The position numbers and the translations under genes were made by a program. A model generated the notes under the pieces. The model ran no database searches and had not been told where the DNA came from. It saw only the letters and a list, made by a program, of their open reading frames with translations. A stretch of 17,881 nt of DNA, taken from Methylopumilus sp009926035. Lineage in GTDB: Bacteria > Pseudomonadota > Gammaproteobacteria > Burkholderiales > Methylophilaceae. Numbering within the stretch: the stretch's first letter is position 1; every line of letters begins with the position of its first letter. Location: assembly GCA_041165405.1 (NCBI GenBank), contig JBEANL010000016.1, positions 1 to 17,881 on the forward strand, given 5' to 3'. Below are positions 6,892-13,122 of this stretch, in pieces.

Positions 6892-7824
6892 GTGAATATT
6901 GTTCGCGCAGCAGCAGCCGTTATTCAAAGAGAAGATGGATTTCTTCTTATGGCTCAGAGGCCTCCTGGAAGAGGGTGGAGCGGTTGGTGGGAATTTCCGG
7001 GCGGCAAGATTGAAGAAAATGAATCACCTTTTGAAGCACTTCAAAGAGAGCTTCAAGAAGAAATTAATATTTCTGCAAATGATGCGACATTATGGTTTGA
7101 ACGAAGTTACAGCTATCCAGATAAAAAGGTTTACATTTATTTTTTTAAAGTCACAAATTGGGCTGGTGAAATTAAATCATGTGAGAATCAATTATTAGAG
7201 TGGCAAAATCCGCATCATGTATCCGTTGCGCCAATACTCCCTACTAACTTATTTGTTCTGAAATCTATTTTACTACCCCCAGTTTATGCAATTACCAATA
7301 TTGAAGAAATGGGTGAAAAATTATTTTTTGAGCGACTAAAAATTAAATTAGAAAAAGGTTTAAAAATGATACAAGTGAGAGAGAAAAAATTACCTTATCG
7401 AGATGTAAAAAAAGTAGCTCAAAAAATTTTAGATTTAGCGAGGCCTCATCAAGCAAAAGTTTTAATTAATGAAAACGAAGAGCTAGCATTAGATATTGGA
7501 GCTGATGGTGTTCATTATCCATCGCATAGCATTGTTAAATTAAAAAAACGACCAGAATTTTCAATATGTGGTGCTTCTTGTCATAATTTAGAGGAGCTTA
7601 TGATTGCACAAGATTTGAATATGTCATTTGCTGTAATTTCTCCGGTTCAAAAAACTGAATCACACCCAGGATGTGATCCAATAGGCTGGGAGTTTTTTAG
7701 TGAATATGCAAATAAATTAGATATACCGATTTTTGCCTTGGGCGGCCTTAATCAGGAAAGTCTCAACATCTCTTGGCAATTCGGCGGACATGGCATTGCT
7801 ATGCAAAGAGCTATTTGGGCATAA
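6892..7824 (+). CDS. Nudix hydrolase (MutT-like) fused to a ThiE/TenI-like TIM-barrel domain
   Basis: Two-domain protein of 310 residues. Residues 1-130 are a MutT-type Nudix domain (probable 8-oxo-dGTP or related nucleotide pyrophosphatase). The Nudix box spans 38-60: G38, E44, R52-E53-L54 and E56-E57 are present, but the usual Gly near its end is Asn (EEINI). Residues about 131-310 resemble thiamine-phosphate synthase/TenI, with QVREK (161-165), LINEN (191-195), GVHYPSH, SPVQKT (250-255) and FALGGL (281-286). Several ThiE positions are altered, such as REK where RDK is usual and NEN where NDR is usual, so thiamine-phosphate synthesis is doubtful. The fusion next to argJ is known in beta- and gammaproteobacteria. 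GTG start at 6892, 3 nt after the argJ stop. Convergent with the copper chaperone gene. Confidence 0.92.
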   Translation: MNIVRAAAAVIQREDGFLLMAQRPPGRGWSGWWEFPGGKIEENESPFEALQRELQEEINISANDATLWFERSYSYPDKKVYIYFFKVTNWAGEIKSCENQLLEWQNPHHVSVAPILPTNLFVLKSILLPPVYAITNIEEMGEKLFFERLKIKLEKGLKMIQVREKKLPYRDVKKVAQKILDLARPHQAKVLINENEELALDIGADGVHYPSHSIVKLKKRPEFSICGASCHNLEELMIAQDLNMSFAVISPVQKTESHPGCDPIGWEFFSEYANKLDIPIFALGGLNQESLNISWQFGGHGIAMQRAIWA

Positions 7825-7826
7825 GA

Positions 7827-8255
7827 CTATTTAATTACAGCATCAATTGATTTATCAAAAAATTGATTTTTTTTGTCTTTAAAATGTAATACCAATTTCA
7901 CTTTTTGCCCAGCTTTAAGAGGACCTTTAAAATCCATAAGCATTAAATGGCTGCCACCAGATTTAAATTCAAAAGTCTTGCCTTGTTCAATTTTAATTTC
8001 ATTTGTCATGCGCATTTTCATAACACCTTTTTCTATAATAGTGTTGTGCATCTCGATCGTTTTAATTCTCGGAGAAGTCACCGCGGTTAGAATTAAATCT
8101 TCATGACTTAGGAGTGACATGTAAGCGACACTCATGTCATCACCTTCATCAGTAGAGCCAATCCAAGCATTTTCTATTCTAATATCTGGCGCTGCCAATA
8201 TATCTGTCGAAATTAAAAGTACTATTATAAATAATACACATTTAAAGAATTTCAT
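7827..8255 (-). CDS. Periplasmic copper chaperone, PCuAC family (DUF461)
   Basis: Small exported Cu(I)-binding protein of 142 residues; the family delivers copper to the CuA or CuB site of cytochrome oxidase. The signal peptide covers about 1-21 (ending ILA before AP). The metal motif runs from EMH (M69, H70) through M79, M81 and M83 to HLMLM (H103, M105, M107), the H-Mx(n)-HxM pattern of the family, with extra methionines. The ATG at 8255 has AAGG 8 nt upstream. Fourth gene of the coaE-zapD-yacG run, 21 nt after yacG; its stop is 2 nt from the stop of the convergent Nudix gene. No SCO1-like or oxidase gene lies nearby in this window, so its client is inferred only from the family. Confidence 0.9.
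   Translation of the reverse strand: MKFFKCVLFIIVLLISTDILAAPDIRIENAWIGSTDEGDDMSVAYMSLLSHEDLILTAVTSPRIKTIEMHNTIIEKGVMKMRMTNEIKIEQGKTFEFKSGGSHLMLMDFKGPLKAGQKVKLVLHFKDKKNQFFDKSIDAVIK
7854..7874 (+). terminator. Weak terminator-like hairpin for the cysS-argJ-Nudix transcript
   Basis: ATCAA, a 4-nt loop of A, and TTGAT are followed by seven further T. It lies 30 nt past the Nudix-ThiE stop, inside the 3' end of the opposing chaperone gene. The stem is only 5 A/T-rich pairs, so efficiency would be low. It is recorded because no other plus-strand terminator is visible here. Confidence 0.25.
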
Positions 8256-8276
8256 AATGAGAGCCTTAAAAAAGTT

Positions 8277-8465
8277 TCAGGTAATATCTTCGTTTAAACC
8301 TTCGGGGTTAATTTCTACTGGAATTTTATAGCCTTCATTAGCCCATTGACCCAGATCAATCATGCGACATCGTTCTGAGCAAAAAGGCCTGAAAGCATTA
8401 GATAACGAATATTCAATACTTTGGTTGCATTGGGGGCAGTTAACAAAAGTAGTCTTTGCGCTCAT
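8277..8465 (-). CDS. yacG: DNA gyrase inhibitor YacG (zinc-binding)
   Basis: Tiny zinc protein of 62 residues. The E. coli homologue binds GyrB and inhibits gyrase. Four cysteines form a CPQC (10-13) plus CSERC (29-33) zinc knuckle, with the conserved tail RMIDLGQWANEGYKIPVE. I start it at the ATG at 8465, which overlaps the zapD stop as ATGA; a TTG three codons earlier (8474) is open but less likely. Co-transcribed with coaE and zapD, as in many proteobacteria. Confidence 0.93.
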   Translation of the reverse strand: MSAKTTFVNCPQCNQSIEYSLSNAFRPFCSERCRMIDLGQWANEGYKIPVEINPEGLNEDIT

Positions 8466-9229
8466 AGCCAACAAATATTATATTTAAATTCAAGATTTAA
8501 TTTAATAGGCTCTTTTTTTAACTCTTCATTAAGCTGGTTAAAGAAAATATTGACTGTATATTTATTTGCACTAATTTCAGGATAAATATTTAAAGTTTTT
8601 TCAAGTTCAAGTCTTATGAGGTCAAATGTTTTTAGTGGGTCTATGGTTTGCTGATGCTTACCTTCTTTTGCTTTAATCGATTCTACGTAGCATTGATTTC
8701 TCAGTATCAATAGAATGACAGAGGCTGCATCTTTAAATACCATAAGAGGCAGTGCCCAAGATTTAAAATCTCCTAGTTTGGATTTTCTTGTTTTGTGAGT
8801 AGCCCAGTTACGAAAATTTGGAAAATCAACGTCTAAAAGGCCACCTGGCGAGGTGATTCTTTTTTTTACTTCTTCTAAAAATAAGTTGTTATTGAAATTA
8901 AAGCCAGGCTTTACATCTATATTCTCTAGTTTTTTTCGTGCGACTTGTATCATTGGAATGATTTCCTTTGGATTAAGCTGCCCTTCTTTTAATGCTTGAT
9001 GATCTAAGAGAGACGATTGCTTCTTTTCTTGTCTTTCAAGCTCTTGAAGAAAGTCGATTTTTAAATCGGATCTGGATACAAGTTGCACTATTTCAAAGAG
9101 TGTATTGAAACAAGCGAACTCAAAATAGTCGTGTGTATTTTTTAATTGGTATTCAAATTTTTGATAGATTTCTTCTATACGAAGGAGCCTTCGAATGCGT
9201 TCATTAAGGGGAAATTCAAATATGATCAT
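8462..9229 (-). CDS. zapD: Cell division protein ZapD
   Basis: FtsZ-binding protein (formerly YacF) that bundles FtsZ protofilaments at the division ring; cytoplasmic. The 255 residues match the family. Recognisable features are the N-terminal FEFPLNERIRRLLRIEEIY, the helical FEYQLKN...FFEFACFNTLFEIVQLVSR-type region, the central ITSPGGLLDVDFPNFRNW, and the C-terminal beta-rich end with KLNLEFKYNICWL-like character. Start ATG at 9229, 21 nt after the coaE stop, with no strong Shine-Dalgarno. Overlaps yacG by the ATGA junction. The zapD-yacG-coaE grouping is a classic proteobacterial one. Confidence 0.95.
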   Translation of the reverse strand: MIIFEFPLNERIRRLLRIEEIYQKFEYQLKNTHDYFEFACFNTLFEIVQLVSRSDLKIDFLQELERQEKKQSSLLDHQALKEGQLNPKEIIPMIQVARKKLENIDVKPGFNFNNNLFLEEVKKRITSPGGLLDVDFPNFRNWATHKTRKSKLGDFKSWALPLMVFKDAASVILLILRNQCYVESIKAKEGKHQQTIDPLKTFDLIRLELEKTLNIYPEISANKYTVNIFFNQLNEELKKEPIKLNLEFKYNICWL

Positions 9230-9250
9230 ATGGCCATTATCAGGTTGATT

Positions 9251-9853
9251 TTATTTAACAGCAACTAAATTTAAATATTTTTGATGCAATGTCTTAATCG
9301 ATTCTGTGAGCTTTTCTATTGATCCATCATTAAGAACGACATCATCACCTTTTTCGATGCGCGAGGAACGATCAATTTGTTGATCGATAATAGATTGAAT
9401 AATTGATGTATTGATACCATCTCTTTTTTTAACACGTTCAATCTGGCTTGTGACCTCACAGTCAATGACGAGAGATCTTGAAATGAGATTTGTGTAGTGG
9501 CTTGTTTCAAATAATAGAGGAATATCTATGACTATATAAGGCTCATTAGATAACATATCTAATTTTCCCTTTACTTCTTTAAGAATTTTTGGATGAAGGA
9601 TTTTTTCAAGATTTATTTTTTGCGTTTTGTCAGAAAAAATAATTTCTCTTAATCTTTTTCGATCCAATCGATTATCTTTATCGAATACATTTCCAAAGAC
9701 TAATTTAATTTCTTCTATAGCTTGATGGTTTGTTTCTGTAATTTCTTTTGAAATTTTATCGAGATCAATAACCTTAATATTTAAGGATTCGAATATTTTT
9801 AGCGCCTCACTTTTACCTGATCCAATACCACCAGTCATCCCGATAATAAACAT
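9251..9853 (-). CDS. coaE: Dephospho-CoA kinase
   Basis: Last step of coenzyme A synthesis: ATP-dependent phosphorylation of the 3'-hydroxyl of dephospho-CoA. Numbered from the chosen Met, the P-loop GGIGSGKS lies at 8-15. The DLD motif (about 30-32), IDIPLLFET (about 109-117) and the terminal VVLNDG (about 172-177) are all present; about 200 residues, normal. Two ATG codons are adjacent (9856 and 9853). AAGG lies 3 nt before the first and 6 nt before the second, so I prefer the second. First gene of the run coaE-zapD-yacG-copper chaperone. In many beta- and gammaproteobacteria the pilus gene pilD lies just upstream; here that place holds a divergent unknown gene. Confidence 0.95.
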   Translation of the reverse strand: MFIIGMTGGIGSGKSEALKIFESLNIKVIDLDKISKEITETNHQAIEEIKLVFGNVFDKDNRLDRKRLREIIFSDKTQKINLEKILHPKILKEVKGKLDMLSNEPYIVIDIPLLFETSHYTNLISRSLVIDCEVTSQIERVKKRDGINTSIIQSIIDQQIDRSSRIEKGDDVVLNDGSIEKLTESIKTLHQKYLNLVAVK

Positions 9854-9899
9854 CATTTACCTTAAAATTTTTTAAATATTATGAATAAATTTACTTGAA

Positions 9900-9905
9900 A
9901 TTATA
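9900..9905 (-). promoter_or_regulatory. Probable -10 element of the coaE-zapD-yacG-chaperone operon
   Basis: On the minus strand there is a perfect TATAAT whose predicted start site is near 9893, about 40 nt before coaE. No clear -35 hexamer is seen at 16-18 nt. Placement in the 95-nt divergent gap makes it plausible, though the local sequence is very AT-rich. Confidence 0.42.
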
Positions 9906-9951
9906 GAATTAATCACCATTAATAGATCATGAATGATTTAAACTATGCCTT

Positions 9952-10302
9952 ATGAGTGAATTGCAAGATACATCAAACAACTTGAATCCCGCAGAAGATC
10001 AGTCTGCCTGGGGAGATTTAGTGATTTGTCGAGTAGAAGTTGATTTGCCTAATTGGCTTTCACAGCTCGCAGGAGGCAACAACTGGCAAGTCTACTCTGA
10101 GTCTGAATATGAGCACTCTATGAGTTTTTTGTTGCGACAAGGTAAAAAGGAAGCTGAAGTGACTTTGTTTAACAATGGCTATGCGCAAGTGGATCTCAAC
10201 GGTAAATCAATTTTTGATGGATCTATCACTTCAGGCGCAAATAAGTGTGCGCATCTAACATATTACCGTGCCGACAATGGTGATCCTATCGTTCTAAATT
10301 AA
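9952..10302 (+). CDS. Unrecognised 116-residue acidic protein
   Basis: I do not recognise this family. The protein is cytoplasmic by appearance (no signal peptide or membrane segment) and acidic. It opens with a polar, probably disordered stretch (1-18, SELQDTSNNLNPAEDQS), followed by what looks like a small beta-rich domain with short strands around LVICRVEVDL (23-32), EAEVTLF (67-73), YAQVDLNGKSIF (77-88) and CAHLTYYRA (99-107). Tryptophans at 20, 35 and 45 and cysteines at 26 and 99 stand out. Start ATG at 9952; no Shine-Dalgarno is visible. It stands alone between the coaE operon (divergent) and ispB (convergent, 4-bp shared stop TTAA). Codon use looks like its neighbours, so recent transfer is not suggested. 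Confidence 0.72.
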   Translation: MSELQDTSNNLNPAEDQSAWGDLVICRVEVDLPNWLSQLAGGNNWQVYSESEYEHSMSFLLRQGKKEAEVTLFNNGYAQVDLNGKSIFDGSITSGANKCAHLTYYRADNGDPIVLN

Positions 10303-11267
10303 TAATCTCTCGATATTACAAATTGAGTGAGTGCTAGGAGTGCATCTTTATAAACTGAAGATGCAATGTGTTGAATTAGTTTTTCACCTTTTTCTATTTC
10401 TTCTTTTGCAAGCTGTCTTACATATTCTAACGCTTTTGTTTCTTTGACAGCATTTAAAACACTTTCTAATTCTGTTAATCCACCATTTTCAATAGCTGCC
10501 CTTATAATTTTTTTTTGCTCATCACTGCCTTTTTTCATTGCATATAAAAGGGGTAGCGTAGGTTTCCCTTCTGCTAAATCATCACCTAAATTTTTTCCTA
10601 TTTCTTCAGGGTTGCCTGATAGGTCGAGCACATCATCAATTAACTGAAAAGCAATGCCCATATTTTTTCCAAACTGAGCAAGAGCTTTAGTATCAGCATC
10701 ATCAGCGCCACCTATAATGGCTCCCAGTTCGGCTGCAGATTCAAATAATTTGGCAGTTTTGTAGTAAACAACTTTTAAATAATCTTCATCCTCAATAGAA
10801 GCGTTATGAATATTTAGGAGTTGCAAGACCTCACCTTCTGCAATTGTGTTTGTTGTATTTGCTAATACTTCCATAACCTTCATGTGATTAATTTTCACCA
10901 TCATCTGAAATGCTCTAGAGTAGATAAAATCACCGACTAAAACGCTCGCAGCATTTCCAAAAATAGTATTCGCTGTTTTGTGATTTCTTCGCTTTGTGGA
11001 TTGGTCTACAACATCATCGTGAAGAAGGGTTGCGGTATGAATAAACTCAATGACAGCAGCTAACTCATGGTGCTCTTTTCGAACAGGTCCAAATAGCCCA
11101 CCAACCAAGAGAAGGGTACTAGGCCTTAAACGCTTGCCGCCACCCTGGATAATATGGCCTGCGACTTGGTTCACGAGAGGTACTTCTGAATGAAGTGAGG
11201 CGCGAATAACCTCGTTTACGGCCAGTAAATCGCTTTTAATTGGGGATAAGATGGTGCTAAGAGTCAC
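10299..11267 (-). CDS. ispB: Octaprenyl diphosphate synthase IspB (polyprenyl synthetase)
   Basis: Trans-isoprenyl diphosphate synthase that elongates farnesyl diphosphate with isopentenyl units to make the C40 side chain of ubiquinone. The 322 residues are normal. Motifs: GGKRLRP (43-49), first aspartate-rich motif HDDVVD (D84, D85, D88), GDF (112-114), and second motif QLIDDVLDLSG (D211, D212, D215), then GKNLGDDLAEGKPTLP. Small residues (A79, T80) before the first motif fit a long-chain synthase. Start GTG at 11267; an in-frame TGA lies just upstream, so no ATG alternative exists, and the Shine-Dalgarno is poor. Divergent from rplU, the usual betaproteobacterial and E. coli arrangement. 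Exact chain length (C40) is inferred. Confidence 0.95.
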   Translation of the reverse strand: MTLSTILSPIKSDLLAVNEVIRASLHSEVPLVNQVAGHIIQGGGKRLRPSTLLLVGGLFGPVRKEHHELAAVIEFIHTATLLHDDVVDQSTKRRNHKTANTIFGNAASVLVGDFIYSRAFQMMVKINHMKVMEVLANTTNTIAEGEVLQLLNIHNASIEDEDYLKVVYYKTAKLFESAAELGAIIGGADDADTKALAQFGKNMGIAFQLIDDVLDLSGNPEEIGKNLGDDLAEGKPTLPLLYAMKKGSDEQKKIIRAAIENGGLTELESVLNAVKETKALEYVRQLAKEEIEKGEKLIQHIASSVYKDALLALTQFVISRDY

Positions 11268-11274
11268 AAAAACA

Positions 11275-11380
11275 AGGCTTCAAGGGTTTTTAAAGGCTTA
11301 TTTTAACATAGCCCTCTTCTAGGCTTTTGAAGGCAAAAACCTTCATCTTTAGGCTTGAAGAGTTTGCTTAACAAGCCTAA
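11275..11380. repeat. AGGCTT direct repeats with an inverted copy in the ispB/rplU promoter region
   Basis: AGGCTT occurs at 11275, 11294, 11321 and 11351, and its reverse complement AAGCCT at 11373. The last pair forms a perfect 9-bp inverted repeat, TTAGGCTTG (11349-11357) and CAAGCCTAA (11372-11380), with a 14-nt loop, overlapping the rplU -35 element and part of the spacer. A second hairpin, TGAAGG/CCTTCA, lies at 11328-11345. The function is unknown; candidates are an operator or remnants of small tandem duplications. Confidence 0.5.
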
Positions 11381-11392
11381 TTTAAGTATAAT
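11364..11392 (+). promoter_or_regulatory. Promoter of rplU-rpmA
   Basis: A perfect -10 TATAAT at 11387-11392 is spaced 17 nt from a partial -35 TTGCTT at 11364-11369. The predicted start is near 11399, giving a leader of about 34 nt before rplU, which contains the Shine-Dalgarno GAGG. A 9-bp inverted repeat overlaps the -35 and spacer. Confidence 0.65.
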
Positions 11393-11432
11393 TCGCGATT
11401 CTTTTAAAGTTGTTAAAGTTTGAGGTTTTATC

Positions 11433-11747
11433 ATGTACGCAGTAATCAAAACAGGTGGTAAGCAATATCGCGTAAATCAAGGCGATAAGCTTAAAATTGA
11501 AAAAATAGCAGGCGATGTGGGCGCGAATGTCGTTCTAGATCAAATTTTGACAGTCGTTGATGGTGATAATGTGACGATAGGCTCTCCTATTGTAAGAGGT
11601 GCAAGCGTTACAGCAACCGTAGTAAGCCACGGACGCCATGACAAAGTGCGAATTTTTAAAATGCGTCGTAGAAAACACTACCGCAAATCTCAGGGCCACA
11701 GACAAAGTTTTACTGAGATTCAAATCGATAAAATATCAGCTAAATAA
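11433..11747 (+). CDS. rplU: 50S ribosomal protein bL21
   Basis: Large-subunit ribosomal protein that binds 23S rRNA near L20. The 104 residues have the hallmark start MYAVIKTGGKQYRV and the basic RNA-binding stretch FKMRRRKHYRKSQGHRQ (about 71-87), which carries the family signature. The ATG at 11433 has GAGG about 8 nt upstream. Paired with rpmA 14 nt downstream, the near-universal rplU-rpmA arrangement. Confidence 0.98.
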   Translation: MYAVIKTGGKQYRVNQGDKLKIEKIAGDVGANVVLDQILTVVDGDNVTIGSPIVRGASVTATVVSHGRHDKVRIFKMRRRKHYRKSQGHRQSFTEIQIDKISAK

Positions 11748-11761
11748 TTTAAGGATTAATC

Positions 11762-12019
11762 ATGGCACATAAAAAAGCAGGCGGAAGTTCAAGAAACGGT
11801 CGTGACTCCCAAGCCAAACGTTTAGGGGTAAAGGCTTTCGGTGAGCAAGTTGTTTCAGCTGGTAGCATTATTGTTCGTCAACGCGGCACTAAGATGCACC
11901 CGGGCGTGAATGTAGGTATGGGCAAAGATCATACTCTTTTTGCAAAGGCTGACGGTAAGGTAACCTTTACCATCAAAGGTGCATTAAAACGTAAAACCGT
12001 TAATATTGTTCCAGTCTAA
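11762..12019 (+). CDS. rpmA: 50S ribosomal protein bL27
   Basis: Large-subunit protein whose N-terminal tail reaches the peptidyl transferase centre. The 85 residues begin MAHKKAGGSSRNGRDS, the mature non-Firmicutes form with no cleaved extension, and include RQRGTKMHPGVNVGMGKDHTLFA-type family core. The ATG at 11762 has AAGGA 6 nt upstream. Followed by a strong intrinsic terminator. Confidence 0.98.
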   Translation: MAHKKAGGSSRNGRDSQAKRLGVKAFGEQVVSAGSIIVRQRGTKMHPGVNVGMGKDHTLFAKADGKVTFTIKGALKRKTVNIVPV

Positions 12020-12037
12020 GCAACCTTAAGATTCTTC

Positions 12038-12066
12038 AAAGCCCTGTCAGTTGATAGGGCTTTTTT
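12038..12066 (+). terminator. Rho-independent terminator after rpmA
   Basis: GCCCTGTC (12041-12048) pairs with GATAGGGC (12053-12060), one G-T wobble, around a 4-nt AGTT loop, and six T follow. Flanking AAA can extend the stem. It would end the rplU-rpmA mRNA between rpmA and obgE, so obgE needs read-through or its own promoter. Confidence 0.85.
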
Positions 12067-12078
12067 ATTTGGTAAATT
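12051..12078 (+). promoter_or_regulatory. Possible obgE promoter nested in the rpmA terminator
   Basis: TTGATA (12051-12056, one mismatch from the -35 consensus), a 16-nt spacer, and TAAATT (12073-12078) preceded by TGG, an extended -10. The -35 lies in the loop and descending arm of the rpmA terminator. The predicted start site is at about 12085, the A of the obgE ATG, implying a leaderless mRNA; no Shine-Dalgarno precedes obgE. Confidence 0.4.
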
Positions 12079-12084
12079 GATATT

Positions 12085-13122
12085 ATGAAATTTATAGACG
12101 AAGCAACCATTAAGATTTACGCAGGCGATGGCGGTAATGGCGTTGCAACATTTCGTCGTGAAAAATATGAGCCTATGGGGGGGCCGAGCGGTGGAGATGG
12201 CGGTCGGGGAGGTTCTGTATTTTTTGAAGCCGATCAAAATTTAAATACACTCGTCGATTATCGTTATACACGAACCCTAAAAGCGCAAAGAGGTGAAAAC
12301 GGAAGAAGTGCCGAATGTTATGGTGCTAAAGGTGAAGATTTAATATTAAAAGTACCGGTAGGCACGGTCATTTCAGACAAAGCGACCGGGGAGTCTTATG
12401 CTGATTTAAGTCAACATGGAGATAGAGCTCTTTTAGCTAAGGGCGGTAAGGGCGGGTTAGGCAATATTCATTTTAAGTCGAGTATTAATCGAGCGCCACG
12501 ACAATGCACTAAAGGTGAGCCCGGGGAGGAATTTGAACTTTACCTTGAGCTTAAAGTGTTAGCTGATGTCGGCCTTTTAGGCATGCCAAATGCAGGCAAA
12601 TCTACTTTTATAAGATCGGTGTCGGCCGCAAAACCAAAAGTAGCCGACTATCCCTTTACAACATTACATCCTAATTTAGGCGTGGTAAGAGTAGGAGAGA
12701 ATCAGAGTTTTGTGATTGCTGATATTCCCGGTTTGATTGAAGGTGCATCAGAAGGGGCTGGATTAGGACACCAATTTTTAAGACATCTTGCGAGAACTAC
12801 ATTACTCTTACATTTAGTCGACATTGCACCCTTTGATCCTTCAATCAATCCTATAGATGAAGCGCGAGCTATCGTGAATGAGCTAAAGAAATATGACGAA
12901 CTCTTATACCAAAAACCACGTTGGCTAGTATTAAATAAAATTGACATGGTGGAAGATGTTGCAGATAAAGTAAAAACATTTATAAAATCTTTTGGTTGGA
13001 CGGGCCCTGTATATTCAATCTCGGCTATTAAAGGGATTGGTTGTAAAGAGCTTACATATGACATCATGACTTTTATAGAAGAAAATAAAAAAAATCAAAA
13101 TGAAATCGTTATTAACGAATAG
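12085..13122 (+). CDS. obgE: Obg family GTPase (ribosome assembly)
   Basis: Essential GTPase that binds the 50S subunit and links ribosome assembly with stress and cell-cycle control. The N-terminal glycine-rich Obg fold covers 1-158 (GDGGNGVATFRREKY; GGPSGGDGGRGGSV). The G domain follows with G1 GMPNAGKST (166-174), G2 TT (192-193), G3 DIPGLIEGA (213-221), G4 NKID (284-287) and G5 SA (313-314). The 345 residues lack a long C-terminal extension, ending in a short charged tail. ATG at 12085 without a Shine-Dalgarno. Lies after the rpmA terminator and overlaps proB by 23 bp at its 3' end, so obgE and proB share a transcript. Confidence 0.97.
   Translation: MKFIDEATIKIYAGDGGNGVATFRREKYEPMGGPSGGDGGRGGSVFFEADQNLNTLVDYRYTRTLKAQRGENGRSAECYGAKGEDLILKVPVGTVISDKATGESYADLSQHGDRALLAKGGKGGLGNIHFKSSINRAPRQCTKGEPGEEFELYLELKVLADVGLLGMPNAGKSTFIRSVSAAKPKVADYPFTTLHPNLGVVRVGENQSFVIADIPGLIEGASEGAGLGHQFLRHLARTTLLLHLVDIAPFDPSINPIDEARAIVNELKKYDELLYQKPRWLVLNKIDMVEDVADKVKTFIKSFGWTGPVYSISAIKGIGCKELTYDIMTFIEENKKNQNEIVINE

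Noticed and set aside
6899..7198. 99-residue plus-strand frame overlapping the Nudix domain
   Set aside because: A different frame from the verified Nudix box; basic, low-complexity translation without family features.
8277..8474. Longer yacG starting at TTG 8474
   Set aside because: The ATG at 8465 makes the standard ATGA overlap with the zapD stop and fits the family N-terminus better.
11275..11380. AGGCTT repeats as a CRISPR-like or tandem-repeat array
   Set aside because: The units are only 6 nt, the spacing varies (19, 27, 30 nt), and there are no conserved longer repeats or cas genes. Kept as a possible operator instead.
12702..13067. 121-residue minus-strand frame opposite obgE
   Set aside because: Antisense shadow of the Obg G domain, with no recognisable motif and no promoter or Shine-Dalgarno.
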